From JACQQW01 sp964520655 (lineage in GTDB: Bacteria > Omnitrophota > Gorgyraeia > Zapsychrales > Fredricksoniimonadaceae), in the NCBI GenBank assembly GCA_964520655.1, contig CAZFNI010000018.1, positions 1-38,709 of the forward strand: a DNA stretch of 38,709 nt. Direction: 5' to 3'. Below the pieces are notes generated by a model. It searched no databases, was not told the DNA's origin, and was given only the letters and a program-made list of their open reading frames with translations. Positions 24,889 through 32,757 of the stretch are shown here, one piece after another. The stretch's first letter is position 1. Each line of letters begins with the position of its first letter. The position numbers and the translations under genes are program-made.

Positions 24889-26424
24889 ATGGCAAAAGGC
24901 AAGAATATCGGATTCTATTTGTCCGAAAACAAGTTTTATTTCGTTGAATCGTCCGATAATAACCTTTTAAGGGTTATTGTTTCAAATCCCTTCTATACTG
25001 ATGAACAAAATTCTTCCGAAGATATACGTCTAATTGCGCTTATACAAAAGACCCTTCGGGACCATAATCTGTCACAGACGGATGTTCGTTTTTCCATTCC
25101 CCAATCTGAGGTTATCATAAGATCTTTTCTCATACCCATGATGCGCACGAGCGAACTCGCCGCCGTCGTTGATTTTGAATTAAGAAAGCATATTCCTTTT
25201 GATCTTAAAGATTTTTCATACACGTTCAATACGATCCAGGTGACAGATAATAAGGTTAAGAAGTTAAGGATCCTTGTCGCAGCAACCCGCAAGGTGCTTC
25301 TGGAGAGATATGAACAGATCCTCAATCAAGCGAAGTTGAATGTGGTCGTCAGCGAACCGGCACCTTTTGGACTTGTTCGTGTTCTATTTGCCAAGAAAGT
25401 CGTATCTCCTTCGGCTCGTTTTGCATTGATCCATATTGTTGGCGGCGTTGGCAGGATATTATTCGTGCATGAAGGGATGGTTCTTTTTATCCGGGAGTTC
25501 CAGTTAAGCCAGGCAGATGTTCCCTTGGAAACACACCAAGACGAACAGATCATGAAGGCTCGATTCGTGAATGAAGTTCAAAATTCACTGGATTTCTTTA
25601 CACGGGCGCATGAGCAGATATCTGTTGGACAATTGGTCATTATTAAAGACGAGGATGACAGGCCGTATGATCAATGGCTTCAGGAAGAGATCACTATCCC
25701 TAAGAAGTGCATTGATGTCAAATCCCTTGTAGGGACGCAGAAAGATGAAGACGAAGTCGGTGTTCTATATGGTTTTGGAGCTTCTTTAGCGGATCCGAAG
25801 GTATCAACGATCTTTAATTTGTGTCGGAAAGCTATTAAGAAATCCCCAACAGTAAAAATGATGCGTCCTGAGATCAATTTGAAAGACTACATGATCTCGA
25901 TCAGGGCCTTTTTAATCGCTGCGGTGATTGTTGGCTTGATGTACTTTTTGTATGGCATGAAAGTTTCTGAACTGCAGAGAACAAAGGATGTGCTGAGTGC
26001 ACAGCAGGAAGATATGGCCGATGTCAGCACAGATGAGATCCAGAAAAAGATCGATAAGAATGGCCTTAAATTAAAGCAATATTTTGAGATTGTCACAAAA
26101 AACAGCGTTTCTGATATTTTTGTCCGGTTTAGTTCACTGATCCCCAAAGGGATGTGGTTGACAAACCTGGGTATTCGCATGAATACGTCGACAATCAAGG
26201 AAGAAAAAGGGTCTGTCATTAAAACTTCCTGGGAGATCAATTTTAGCGGCATGGTCTATGCGAAAGATCAGAACCATGAGATCAGGATCGTGAATGAGTT
26301 TATGGCTAAGATCAAAAAAGACAAGGGGTTGGCCAAATATGTCAAGAATATCAATCTTGTCAGCATGGTACAGCAAGAATATAAAAAACATAAGGTTGTC
26401 TATCTAATTGTGAAATGCTTATAA
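24889..26424 (+). CDS. pilM: PilM-PilN fusion, pilus inner-membrane platform
   Basis: In type IV pilus systems PilM, a cytoplasmic actin-like protein, binds the N-terminal tail of PilN, a membrane protein. Here both are in one 511-residue chain. Residues 1 to about 325 are PilM-like: KNIGFYLSENKFYFVE at the start and SFLIPMMRTSELAAVVDFEL with KHIPFDL. A membrane helix follows at about 338-356 (AFLIAAVIVGLMYFLYGM), then a coiled-coil stretch and a PilN-type periplasmic domain with SSLIPKGMWLTNL. The same layout is found in GspL of type II secretion. The ATG at 24889 is chosen from the promoter position and the PilM-type beginning. PilO follows after three bases. Confidence 0.88.
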   Translation: MAKGKNIGFYLSENKFYFVESSDNNLLRVIVSNPFYTDEQNSSEDIRLIALIQKTLRDHNLSQTDVRFSIPQSEVIIRSFLIPMMRTSELAAVVDFELRKHIPFDLKDFSYTFNTIQVTDNKVKKLRILVAATRKVLLERYEQILNQAKLNVVVSEPAPFGLVRVLFAKKVVSPSARFALIHIVGGVGRILFVHEGMVLFIREFQLSQADVPLETHQDEQIMKARFVNEVQNSLDFFTRAHEQISVGQLVIIKDEDDRPYDQWLQEEITIPKKCIDVKSLVGTQKDEDEVGVLYGFGASLADPKVSTIFNLCRKAIKKSPTVKMMRPEINLKDYMISIRAFLIAAVIVGLMYFLYGMKVSELQRTKDVLSAQQEDMADVSTDEIQKKIDKNGLKLKQYFEIVTKNSVSDIFVRFSSLIPKGMWLTNLGIRMNTSTIKEEKGSVIKTSWEINFSGMVYAKDQNHEIRIVNEFMAKIKKDKGLAKYVKNINLVSMVQQEYKKHKVVYLIVKCL

Positions 26425-26427
26425 AAT

Positions 26428-27057
26428 ATGTCTGATTTTTTAGAAAAACTAAAGAGTATTGATCTGCAAAACATTGATCTTTCCAAGATCGATGTGAATA
26501 AAATTGTGGAGATGTTGCTCTCCAAGAAGGACCTGTTTGCGGCGAGCGTGATCGGGGTCGTTGCATTCGTGTCGATGATCGTTCTAACTAAGGATTTCTT
26601 TACGCAGACGGCAGGGCTTGATTCTGAGATATCCTTGATCAGGAATAAGATCGAAGTGATTTCATCGTTAAATGTCAGCAAGAAGAAGCTTAAGAATTTT
26701 TTGAGGGCTGTGCCTCCTCCTATTGAAGAAGATCTGCTTTCTTCGACGATCACTGATATTGCGGCGTCTAATAATGTTTCCGTTGTGTCCTTTGTCCCCG
26801 GAGAAAATATTGATGAGGATCTATATTCTTCAACAACCGGCGGTTTTGATGTTGAGGCGCCGGACTACGCGTCCTTATTATTATTCTTGTCGGCTTTGGA
26901 GAAGTCGCCGCATGCGTTACGCATTGATAATTGCGTTATCATAAAAACATCTAATGACGATAATATGCAAATGGGTGTTACAACGGGCGCTCCTGCGAAA
27001 GATAAGGATGTCATCAAGGTTCATTTAGACCTAACATCCATTGAGATCAAGAAATGA
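26428..27057 (+). CDS. pilO: PilO-like inner-membrane platform protein
   Basis: The 209-residue protein has a cytoplasmic start with a repeated IDLQNIDLSKIDVNKI pattern, one membrane helix (about 36-56, LFAASVIGVVAFVSMIVL), a coiled coil containing IRNKIEVISSLNVSKKKL, and a small alpha/beta domain with YASLLLFLSALEKSPHALRI, the segment that recurs in PilO and GspM. PilO pairs with PilN in the periplasm and links the platform to PilP. It sits three bases after the PilM-PilN gene and overlaps the next gene by four bases (ATGA). Confidence 0.85.
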   Translation: MSDFLEKLKSIDLQNIDLSKIDVNKIVEMLLSKKDLFAASVIGVVAFVSMIVLTKDFFTQTAGLDSEISLIRNKIEVISSLNVSKKKLKNFLRAVPPPIEEDLLSSTITDIAASNNVSVVSFVPGENIDEDLYSSTTGGFDVEAPDYASLLLFLSALEKSPHALRIDNCVIIKTSNDDNMQMGVTTGAPAKDKDVIKVHLDLTSIEIKK

Positions 27058-27515
27058 AAAAACTTTTTCTCACTACTGTGTTTTTAATGGGGAGTATTCT
27101 CGCTTTTGCTGCCTTAGAGGATGCTGCGGTAACAGAAGATGCCCAAGAAAAAGCCGTTGAGGAAGTTGTTGTGGATTTTCTGAAATTGCGTAATCCGTTT
27201 TTATCTCAATTACCGCAGGAAGAAATACTTAAAACACCTGTTGAACATCCAATTCAAACGATTGATAATAGTAAAAAGAATCATCCCGTTGTGGAAACAA
27301 TGCCTATTCCCAAGATTGAAGAGAAGCCCATTGTTTTTCCAAAGATCGTACTGCAGGGGGTTGTCTATGATGTCAAGGAACCGCAGGTTATTATCGAAGA
27401 TCAGTCGTTTAGCATTGGTGAGCATGTTCTTGGGGCTATGATCCAATCGATCTCTAAAAAAGGTGTGACATTTTCGTATGAAGGGAAGGAGTTTAGCGTT
27501 GATCTGGAAAATTAA
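27054..27515 (+). CDS. pilP: PilP/GspC-like periplasmic linker
   Basis: The 153-residue protein starts with a signal peptide of about 18-19 residues (MKKLFLTTVFLMGSILAFA) without a lipobox Cys, unlike classical PilP lipoproteins. An acidic and then Pro-rich linker follows, and a C-terminal beta domain about residues 95-153: VLQGVVYDVKEPQVIIEDQ, FSIGEHVLGAMI, SISKKGVTFSYEGKEF. This resembles the homology region of PilP and GspC that contacts the secretin N0 domain. RNPF at about residues 48-51 is a common start of such linkers. The gene overlaps both neighbours and lies between pilO and the secretin. Confidence 0.85.
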   Translation: MKKLFLTTVFLMGSILAFAALEDAAVTEDAQEKAVEEVVVDFLKLRNPFLSQLPQEEILKTPVEHPIQTIDNSKKNHPVVETMPIPKIEEKPIVFPKIVLQGVVYDVKEPQVIIEDQSFSIGEHVLGAMIQSISKKGVTFSYEGKEFSVDLEN

Positions 27516-28983
27516 GATCGTTCTATTGTTGTCACTGTTGATCTTTTTGCCTGCGGTTACATTAACTGCTTCACCGTTTGCTCGGGAAGATAGCCATTTT
27601 ATCAATCCGCAGTATTCTAAAAAGATTTCAATGGATTTTAAAAATGCCCCTTTGTCTGAAGTCTTGAAAATATTCTCAAAACAGGCTGGAATGAATTTTG
27701 TTGCTAAAACAGACATTAACTCAATGAGAGTGACATTGTATCTTGCTGAAGTTCCGTTAGAAGAGGCGTTGGAATATGTATTAAGCGCCAATGATCTGCA
27801 GTACACGGCTGTTGCCGCTGATAATACGTTCATTGTATCCAAACGAGATCAGGGGCGTTTGGTGACCAGGGTTTTTAATCTAAAGCATGCGACTGTGACG
27901 ACTTCAGCATTAAAGGGTACTTTTTCCATATCGGATTCATCTTCATCATCGAGCGGCGGAGGCTTTGGGGCGCAATCTTCTCAATCATCAATGGGTGGGC
28001 TTGTTGATGCAGTTAAAATGGTTTTGACAAAAAGCGGCAGTATGGTCGAGGACTCCAGGACCAATAGTCTGGTGATCACTGATTTGGAAAGTCAGATGCC
28101 TGTGATTGAAGAAACCATAAAAAAATTAGATGTGGTGGTTGCTCAGATCCTGATCGATGTGGACATGCTGGATATTTCCAAGACCACATCAGATCTGATG
28201 GGAGCTAAATGGGGAGAGAATATATTTAGTTTTCAGGGATCTTCAAAAGCGTCTGTAGCACCATTTGATCAGAGTTCAGCATTAAGTCAAAGTAAAGTTG
28301 ATCTAAACATAGACGGAGATACGGCGAGCCCATATACGGCTGGTAAACTTGATTTTTCTCAAATGACAGTAGTATTGAACTTTTTAAGGACTCGAACAGA
28401 TACAAAAAGTTTAGCCCGCCCACGAATCTTAACGTTAAATAACCAAACAGCACAAATCCAGGTTTCGACCAATGAGGCTATCGGGGTGACGACTAGCAAT
28501 TTTGCTTCATCCAGTACTACTTCCAGTGTAAGCGCGGAACGTGAGAAAACAGGGGTTTTTCTCACTGTAACGCCTCAGGCAGATTTGGAGACGCGGGAAA
28601 TTCTAATGGCTGTCAATCCTAAGGTCATTCAGGTCCGAAATGGGATCACTGTTTCCGGGACCACTTTTAAAGATCCAGAGGAAAGAGGGACGAAGTCCTA
28701 TTTAAGGGTGAAGGATGGTCAGACCATTATCTTAGGTGGATTGATCAGGAATGATGATTCAAATACGATAACAAAAGTGCCATTTCTGGGTGATATTCCT
28801 TTTTTGGGAGCACCATTCAGGCACAAGAATTCAACGGCAACAAAACGTGAGCTTGTGATCTTTTTGACACCGCATATATTGGATGATCAATCTAGTGGTA
28901 TGCATCAGTTCAAAAAATTGAATCCGCAGTATAATTGGGATGAAGTCAATAAAATGATCGATCAAATTGAAAATGAAAAATAA
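27499..28983 (+). CDS. pilQ: Secretin (PilQ/GspD family outer-membrane channel)
   Basis: Secretins form the large outer-membrane pore for pili or exported proteins. The protein has a signal peptide (IKIVLLLSLLIFLPAVTLTA), an N0/STN-type domain beginning ISMDFKNAPLSEVLKIFSKQ, an N1/NolW-type region with a Ser/Gly-rich insert (SSSSSGGGFGAQSS), and the C-terminal barrel with VNPKVIQVRNG, LRVKDGQTIILGGLI, KVPFLGDIPFLGAPF and ELVIFLTPHIL. I prefer the TTG at 27499, seven bases after GGAAGGAG, which gives 494 residues; the ATG at 27478 would add seven. It is shorter than most PilQ: no AMIN domains are seen, so it may equally be called GspD-like. Confidence 0.93.
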   Translation: MIWKIKIVLLLSLLIFLPAVTLTASPFAREDSHFINPQYSKKISMDFKNAPLSEVLKIFSKQAGMNFVAKTDINSMRVTLYLAEVPLEEALEYVLSANDLQYTAVAADNTFIVSKRDQGRLVTRVFNLKHATVTTSALKGTFSISDSSSSSSGGGFGAQSSQSSMGGLVDAVKMVLTKSGSMVEDSRTNSLVITDLESQMPVIEETIKKLDVVVAQILIDVDMLDISKTTSDLMGAKWGENIFSFQGSSKASVAPFDQSSALSQSKVDLNIDGDTASPYTAGKLDFSQMTVVLNFLRTRTDTKSLARPRILTLNNQTAQIQVSTNEAIGVTTSNFASSSTTSSVSAEREKTGVFLTVTPQADLETREILMAVNPKVIQVRNGITVSGTTFKDPEERGTKSYLRVKDGQTIILGGLIRNDDSNTITKVPFLGDIPFLGAPFRHKNSTATKRELVIFLTPHILDDQSSGMHQFKKLNPQYNWDEVNKMIDQIENEK

Positions 28984-28989
28984 ATTACT

Positions 28990-30747
28990 ATGGCTCGTGC
29001 CCGCCTAGGGGAAATCTTGATCAAGCAGGGCTTGATCACTGAGAAGCAGCTGCAGGATGCCATCAATGCCCAGAAAGTCCAGAAAGCGCGCATTGGGGAT
29101 GTCTTACTTAAATCAGGTATGATCAAGGAAGATGACCTGGCGGCTGCTCTTGGCACCCAGCTTCTTATCCCGTTTGTCACGCATCTCTCAGGGCTGTTAA
29201 AGCCTAAGCAAAGTCAAGGGTTAGAAACCCTTGTACCCCATGATTTTGCTCAGAAAAATATTATTTTACCCTTATCTCGAAACGGCAATATTTTGACCTG
29301 TGCTGTTTATGATCCTCTTGACTATTTATTACTTGATAATTTAAAGATATTGACTAACTGTGAATTGAATCTCGTGATCTCAACACGCAGTGACATTGTT
29401 AAAGCTATAAAAGAATTTTATTTATTTGACGGGAATGTAGAAGCGAAAAGCGGTCTGCTTGATAAAGCGGTCGAAAGCTCCTATGATTTTGATCCGGCTA
29501 CCCAGGCGGCGATCGCATCAGGAGGGGCTCCCGCTAGCGTATCCAGTTCTTCTTCTGGTGATACGGAACTTAGTATTGACAGTCTGGTTTCAAAAGCGGA
29601 AGAAGCTCCCGTTATTAAACTTGTTGATCTGATCATTCGCCAGGCTATTGATGAGAAAGCCAGCGATATCCATATTGAGCCTTTCAAAGATCGTATTGAG
29701 ATCCGTTACCGCATCGACGGGGTGTTATACCAGATACCACCGCCTGCGGCGCATTTGCATTTACCGATCGTTTCACGTATTAAGATCCTTTCTAAAATGG
29801 ATATCGCGGAGAAGCGATTGCCTCAGGATGGCGCGATTTCGGCGCGTTTAGAGGACAGGACGGTTGATCTTCGTGTTTCCACGCTTCCTACGGTTTGGGG
29901 AGAAAAAGTTGTGTTGCGTATCCTTGATAAGGGGGCAACGAAGCTTGAGCTCGCACAGCTAGGTTTCGATGCCAAGCAATTATCGCAGATCCGTAAGGCT
30001 CTAGAAAGTTCATACGGGCTCATTTTTGTTACCGGTCCGACCGGAAGTGGTAAATCCACAACGCTATATTCGACGCTTAATGAGGTTTTTGATCCAACAA
30101 AGAATATTATGACAGCGGAAGACCCCGTTGAATTCAAGATCGAAGGGATCAATCAGGTGGGGGTCCGTAATGACATTGGGTTGACTTTTGCAACTGCCCT
30201 GAAAGCTTTTTTGCGTCAGGATCCGGATATTATCATGGTTGGTGAAGTTCGAGATCTTGAAACCGCTCAGATTTGCGTTAGAGCAGCTTTAACAGGGCAC
30301 TTAGTGTTGAGTACTCTGCACACGAATGACGCTCCTTCTGCAGTTACTCGTCTTGTGGATATCGGTGTTCCGTATTATCTCTTGACGCCTTCTTTATTGT
30401 TGATCATTGCCCAGCGTCTGGCGCGAAAATTGTGCCCTAAATGCAAAGAGCCCTATGAAACAGCCGGGCAAGTGGTCGGAGAGTATAAGATCAAAGCCGA
30501 TCTGATCTATAAGGCCAAAGGGTGCGAAGAGTGCAATCATAGCGGTTATAAGGGGCGTGTTGTTATCTCAGAAGTCATGGTATTGAATGATGAAATACGG
30601 CGTTTAATGGCAATGAGCGGTTCATATAATGATATTCGTGACGCAGCTAGAAAGAATGGAATGGACACGATGTTTGAATCGGGGATGAAAAAAGTTGAAG
30701 AAGGTTTGTCCAGCCTGGATGAAATCTTGGGCATTGTTACTGAATAG
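28990..30747 (+). CDS. pilB: Assembly ATPase PilB/GspE
   Basis: This cytoplasmic ATPase drives pilus or pseudopilus extension. The 585-residue protein has an N-terminal MshEN-type domain (RLGEILIKQGLITEKQL), a motif that binds cyclic di-GMP in MshE and some PilB. A second domain carries ASDIHIEPF, Walker A GPTGSGKSTT near residue 349, the Asp box, DPDIIMVGEVRD (Walker B) and the His box TGHLVLSTLHTND. A zinc tetracysteine motif, CPKCKEPYE and CEECNHSGYKG, starts at residue 482 and is typical of extension rather than retraction ATPases. It starts six bases after the secretin stop without a clear ribosome binding site. Confidence 0.95.
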   Translation: MARARLGEILIKQGLITEKQLQDAINAQKVQKARIGDVLLKSGMIKEDDLAAALGTQLLIPFVTHLSGLLKPKQSQGLETLVPHDFAQKNIILPLSRNGNILTCAVYDPLDYLLLDNLKILTNCELNLVISTRSDIVKAIKEFYLFDGNVEAKSGLLDKAVESSYDFDPATQAAIASGGAPASVSSSSSGDTELSIDSLVSKAEEAPVIKLVDLIIRQAIDEKASDIHIEPFKDRIEIRYRIDGVLYQIPPPAAHLHLPIVSRIKILSKMDIAEKRLPQDGAISARLEDRTVDLRVSTLPTVWGEKVVLRILDKGATKLELAQLGFDAKQLSQIRKALESSYGLIFVTGPTGSGKSTTLYSTLNEVFDPTKNIMTAEDPVEFKIEGINQVGVRNDIGLTFATALKAFLRQDPDIIMVGEVRDLETAQICVRAALTGHLVLSTLHTNDAPSAVTRLVDIGVPYYLLTPSLLLIIAQRLARKLCPKCKEPYETAGQVVGEYKIKADLIYKAKGCEECNHSGYKGRVVISEVMVLNDEIRRLMAMSGSYNDIRDAARKNGMDTMFESGMKKVEEGLSSLDEILGIVTE

Positions 30748-30758
30748 GAGTTGGCGGT

Positions 30759-31985
30759 ATGCCAATGTTTGCATATGTTGTTAAAGATTCCAGCGGTAAG
30801 ACCAAGAAAGATATAGCTGAATCTTTAAATGAGCAAAGTTTGATCGATCGTTTGCAAAGCGAAGGTTATTTTATTATTTCTGTTGCCTCTGCATTGGATA
30901 AACCGGCCGCTAAGGTTAATAAGCCCGCCAAAACCGGAAAGAAGTTCACCCATAATAACATACAAATAGAAGACTTGCTGGTATTTGCCAGGCAATTGGC
31001 CACCATGCTTGATTCCGGGATCACATTAATGCGTTCTTTGACGGTCATCGTGGACCAGATCGAAAGCAGGAGGCTGCACGATATTGTGATGGATTTAAGG
31101 AGTAATGTTGAGCAAGGAAGGACGTTAAGTACTTCATTGGCTAAATATCCCAAAGTATTCTCACAATTTTGGGTCAGTCTGGTTGAGGTGGGAGAAGCTT
31201 CTGGTACTATGCCCACGGTTCTGGAGAAATTAACAATATACACAGAACAGCAGGCGGCTTTCAGGTCAACGATCGTATCGGCTCTTGTGTACCCAGGGGT
31301 TCTATTCTTTATCTGTGTTGGCGCGATCGCTTTTTTTGCTTTGTTCGTTGCGCCGCGTTTTGAAGGTATTTTTACCAGTATGAGGGTTGAATTGCCGGCC
31401 CTCACCAAAACAATGCTTTTTGTGTTTAAATTTGTCCAGAAGAATATCCTGTTGATCATAGGAGGCTTGGTCGGTTTCTTCTATTTTATGAAGCAGTTCT
31501 TAAAGACCCATCACGGGAAATTGGCTTTTGAAAAATTCATGTTCAACATGCCAGTTGTCGGTAAGGTCTATAAATTGATTGTTGTTGAGCGTTTTGCTGC
31601 TCAGATGGCGATCCTGGTCGATAGCGGGGTGCCTATCTTATATGCCCTTGAGATCACAGAGAAGTTGGTTGAGAATATCACTTGTGCGGTGATTGTTTCC
31701 CAGATCCGTGAATCCGTCCGTGAAGGGAAATTATTGGCGGATCCGATGCAGGAAAGCGGTTTCTTCCCATCCATGGCCGTTCAAATGATCAAGGTAGGGG
31801 AGGAAACTGGTCAGCTTGGGAAAATGCTGAAACATGTGGCGGAGTTCTATGAGCGCAATGTTTCGGAGTTCATGAAGCGTATTGGCACATTGATCGAGCC
31901 GGTCATGCTGGTTGTCATGGGGGGTGTGATCGGGACGATCGTATTGGCAATGTTCCTGCCGTTGTTCAGCTTGACGGGTGGTTGA
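30759..31985 (+). CDS. pilC: Platform protein PilC/GspF
   Basis: The 408-residue inner-membrane protein contains the two repeated T2SSF domains: the first near residues 70-195 with FARQLATMLDSGITLMRSL, the second near 275-395 with FAAQMAILVDSGVPILYAL. Membrane helices follow the first domain (LFFICVGAIAFFALFVA and a second around IIGGLVGFFYFM), with another at the C-terminus (VMGGVIGTIVLAMFLPLF). It couples the PilB ATPase to pilin incorporation. AGGAG lies nine bases before the ATG. Its last codons hold the -35 box of the next promoter. Confidence 0.95.
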   Translation: MPMFAYVVKDSSGKTKKDIAESLNEQSLIDRLQSEGYFIISVASALDKPAAKVNKPAKTGKKFTHNNIQIEDLLVFARQLATMLDSGITLMRSLTVIVDQIESRRLHDIVMDLRSNVEQGRTLSTSLAKYPKVFSQFWVSLVEVGEASGTMPTVLEKLTIYTEQQAAFRSTIVSALVYPGVLFFICVGAIAFFALFVAPRFEGIFTSMRVELPALTKTMLFVFKFVQKNILLIIGGLVGFFYFMKQFLKTHHGKLAFEKFMFNMPVVGKVYKLIVVERFAAQMAILVDSGVPILYALEITEKLVENITCAVIVSQIRESVREGKLLADPMQESGFFPSMAVQMIKVGEETGQLGKMLKHVAEFYERNVSEFMKRIGTLIEPVMLVVMGGVIGTIVLAMFLPLFSLTGG

Positions 31986-32010
31986 CGGAGCATAAAAAAT
32001 ATGTTATATT
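31982..32010 (+). promoter_or_regulatory. Promoter of the riboswitch-prepilin transcript
   Basis: TTGACG (31982-31987, five of six) overlaps the pilC stop codon. After a 17-base spacer comes TATATT (32005-32010, five of six). Transcription would start near 32017, about 25 bases before the riboswitch aptamer, so the aptamer lies whole in the leader. The -35 box is identical to that proposed for argC. Confidence 0.72.
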
Positions 32011-32042
32011 CATTGCATAGTATTAAAAATGATGTTATAAAA

Positions 32043-32129
32043 CCATTGAATAAAGGTAAACTATCCGTAAGGATGGGGCACAAAGCTAAAGGGCCTGCAA
32101 ATAGTAAGCAGGCAGCCAGTTACCAATGG
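32043..32129 (+). ncRNA. GEMM-I (cyclic di-GMP-I) riboswitch aptamer
   Basis: The 87-nt element has all the parts of a GEMM-I aptamer. P1 is CCATTG (32043-32048) with CAATGG (32124-32129). AGGTAAAC leads into a stem ATCC/GGAT closed by a GNRA loop, GTAA (32067-32070). The conserved GGGGCACAAAGC core follows, then a third stem, CCTGC with GCAGG, and the return strand AGCCAGTTACC. Compared with the Vc2 structure from V. cholerae, the ligand-contacting positions look like G32056 (G20), A32083 (A47) and C32123 (C92). A G at position 20 points to cyclic di-GMP rather than the cGAMP-type variants. These assignments were made by eye. Confidence 0.9.
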
Positions 32130-32145
32130 GCTAGATGTAATGTGC

Positions 32146-32188
32146 ATCCATTTTGCGGAAAACAATAAAAACGCAGAATGGATTTTTT
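32146..32188 (+). terminator. Riboswitch-controlled terminator before the prepilin gene
   Basis: ATCCATTTTGCG (32146-32157) pairs with CGCAGAATGGAT (32172-32183) over 12 bp with one G-T wobble, loop of 14, then a T run to 32188. The ascending arm can instead pair with the 3' side of aptamer P1: AATG (32125-32128) with CATT (32149-32152) and GATG (32134-32137) with CATC (32145-32148). This would be an antiterminator that competes with both P1 and the terminator. If so, ligand would favour termination (OFF switch); the direction is inferred. Confidence 0.82.
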
Positions 32189-32222
32189 ATTTATAATTAA
32201 CATAATAACAAAGGAGCCGTAC

Positions 32223-32675
32223 ATGAGATTAAGAACAAAGCGCAGTCAAGGGTTTACCCTCATAGAAATTATCATCGTTGTTGTTATCTTAGGTATCTTG
32301 GCGGCTATTGCTTTGCCAAAGATCACTCAAAACGTAGACAAGGCCCGTGCCGCGGAAGTATTTCAAACCGCTTCGCAGGTCAATGGCGCTTATCAACGCT
32401 GTATTGACGAACATACGGGTGGTTTAAGAGTGGCTGTTGCTGCGGACGTTACCGCCTGTAATACCTTCACGTTGATCAATTTAACTAGTCCCACGGCTCA
32501 GTCACAAAGTTTTACATATACTTTATCTAATGGTGGTACCACTCTTTCGATGGTTGCCCAGGGTAAGTTCGCGGGTAATGCGGGTGCGGATCACATCACC
32601 TTTAGCTGGGACGCGACAAGTGGCGGAGCAGTTAAACTCTGCGGCGGTATTTTTACTCAAATGTGTAAAAACTAG
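32223..32675 (+). CDS. Main prepilin (type IV pilin / GspG-like)
   Basis: The 150-residue protein has a short basic leader (MRLRTKRSQG) cut after Gly10, then FTLIEIIIVVVILGILAAIA with Glu at position 5 of the mature chain, the standard type III signal. The globular part has four Cys, two of them near the C-terminus (KLCGGIFTQMCKN). AAAGGAG at good distance supports the ATG at 32223; the earlier in-frame ATG at 32178 lies inside the terminator hairpin. It is first in the riboswitch-controlled transcript and is followed by a strong hairpin, which fits a highly expressed main subunit. The repeated GspG calcium site is not obvious, so pilin versus pseudopilin stays open. Confidence 0.9.
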   Translation: MRLRTKRSQGFTLIEIIIVVVILGILAAIALPKITQNVDKARAAEVFQTASQVNGAYQRCIDEHTGGLRVAVAADVTACNTFTLINLTSPTAQSQSFTYTLSNGGTTLSMVAQGKFAGNAGADHITFSWDATSGGAVKLCGGIFTQMCKN

Positions 32676-32696
32676 TACTGTCGTTGTTTGATAATT

Positions 32697-32729
32697 CAAC
32701 ACGAGGCGAGTTATGCTCGCCTCGTGTTG
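32697..32729 (+). terminator. Strong hairpin between first and second prepilin genes
   Basis: CAACACGAGGCGAG (32697-32710) pairs perfectly over 14 bp with CTCGCCTCGTGTTG (32716-32729) around a five-base loop. Only three T follow, so termination may be partial. It could lower the transcription of the minor prepilin genes relative to the main one, or protect the 3' end of the main pilin mRNA. Confidence 0.65.
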
Positions 32730-32757
32730 TTTAGGCTGGTTCAGAGATGAGGATGCT

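Noticed and set aside
26866..27842. Open frames on the minus strand opposite pilP and the secretin (and similar ones elsewhere, e.g. 30866-31459)
   Set aside because: They have no ribosome binding sites or recognisable domains and mirror well-supported + strand genes.
32013..32041. Alternative promoter TTGCAT-17-TATAAA before the riboswitch
   Set aside because: Its -35 matches poorly and transcription would start at about 32048, cutting off the 5' strand of aptamer P1.
32178..32222. ATG start 15 codons earlier for the main prepilin
   Set aside because: It lies inside the descending arm of the riboswitch terminator, and ATG 32223 has AAAGGAG and a standard leader length.
32713..32757. ATG start in the hairpin loop for prepilin 2
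   Set aside because: It would give a leader of about 20 residues without charge pattern; ATG 32758 gives a normal short leader.
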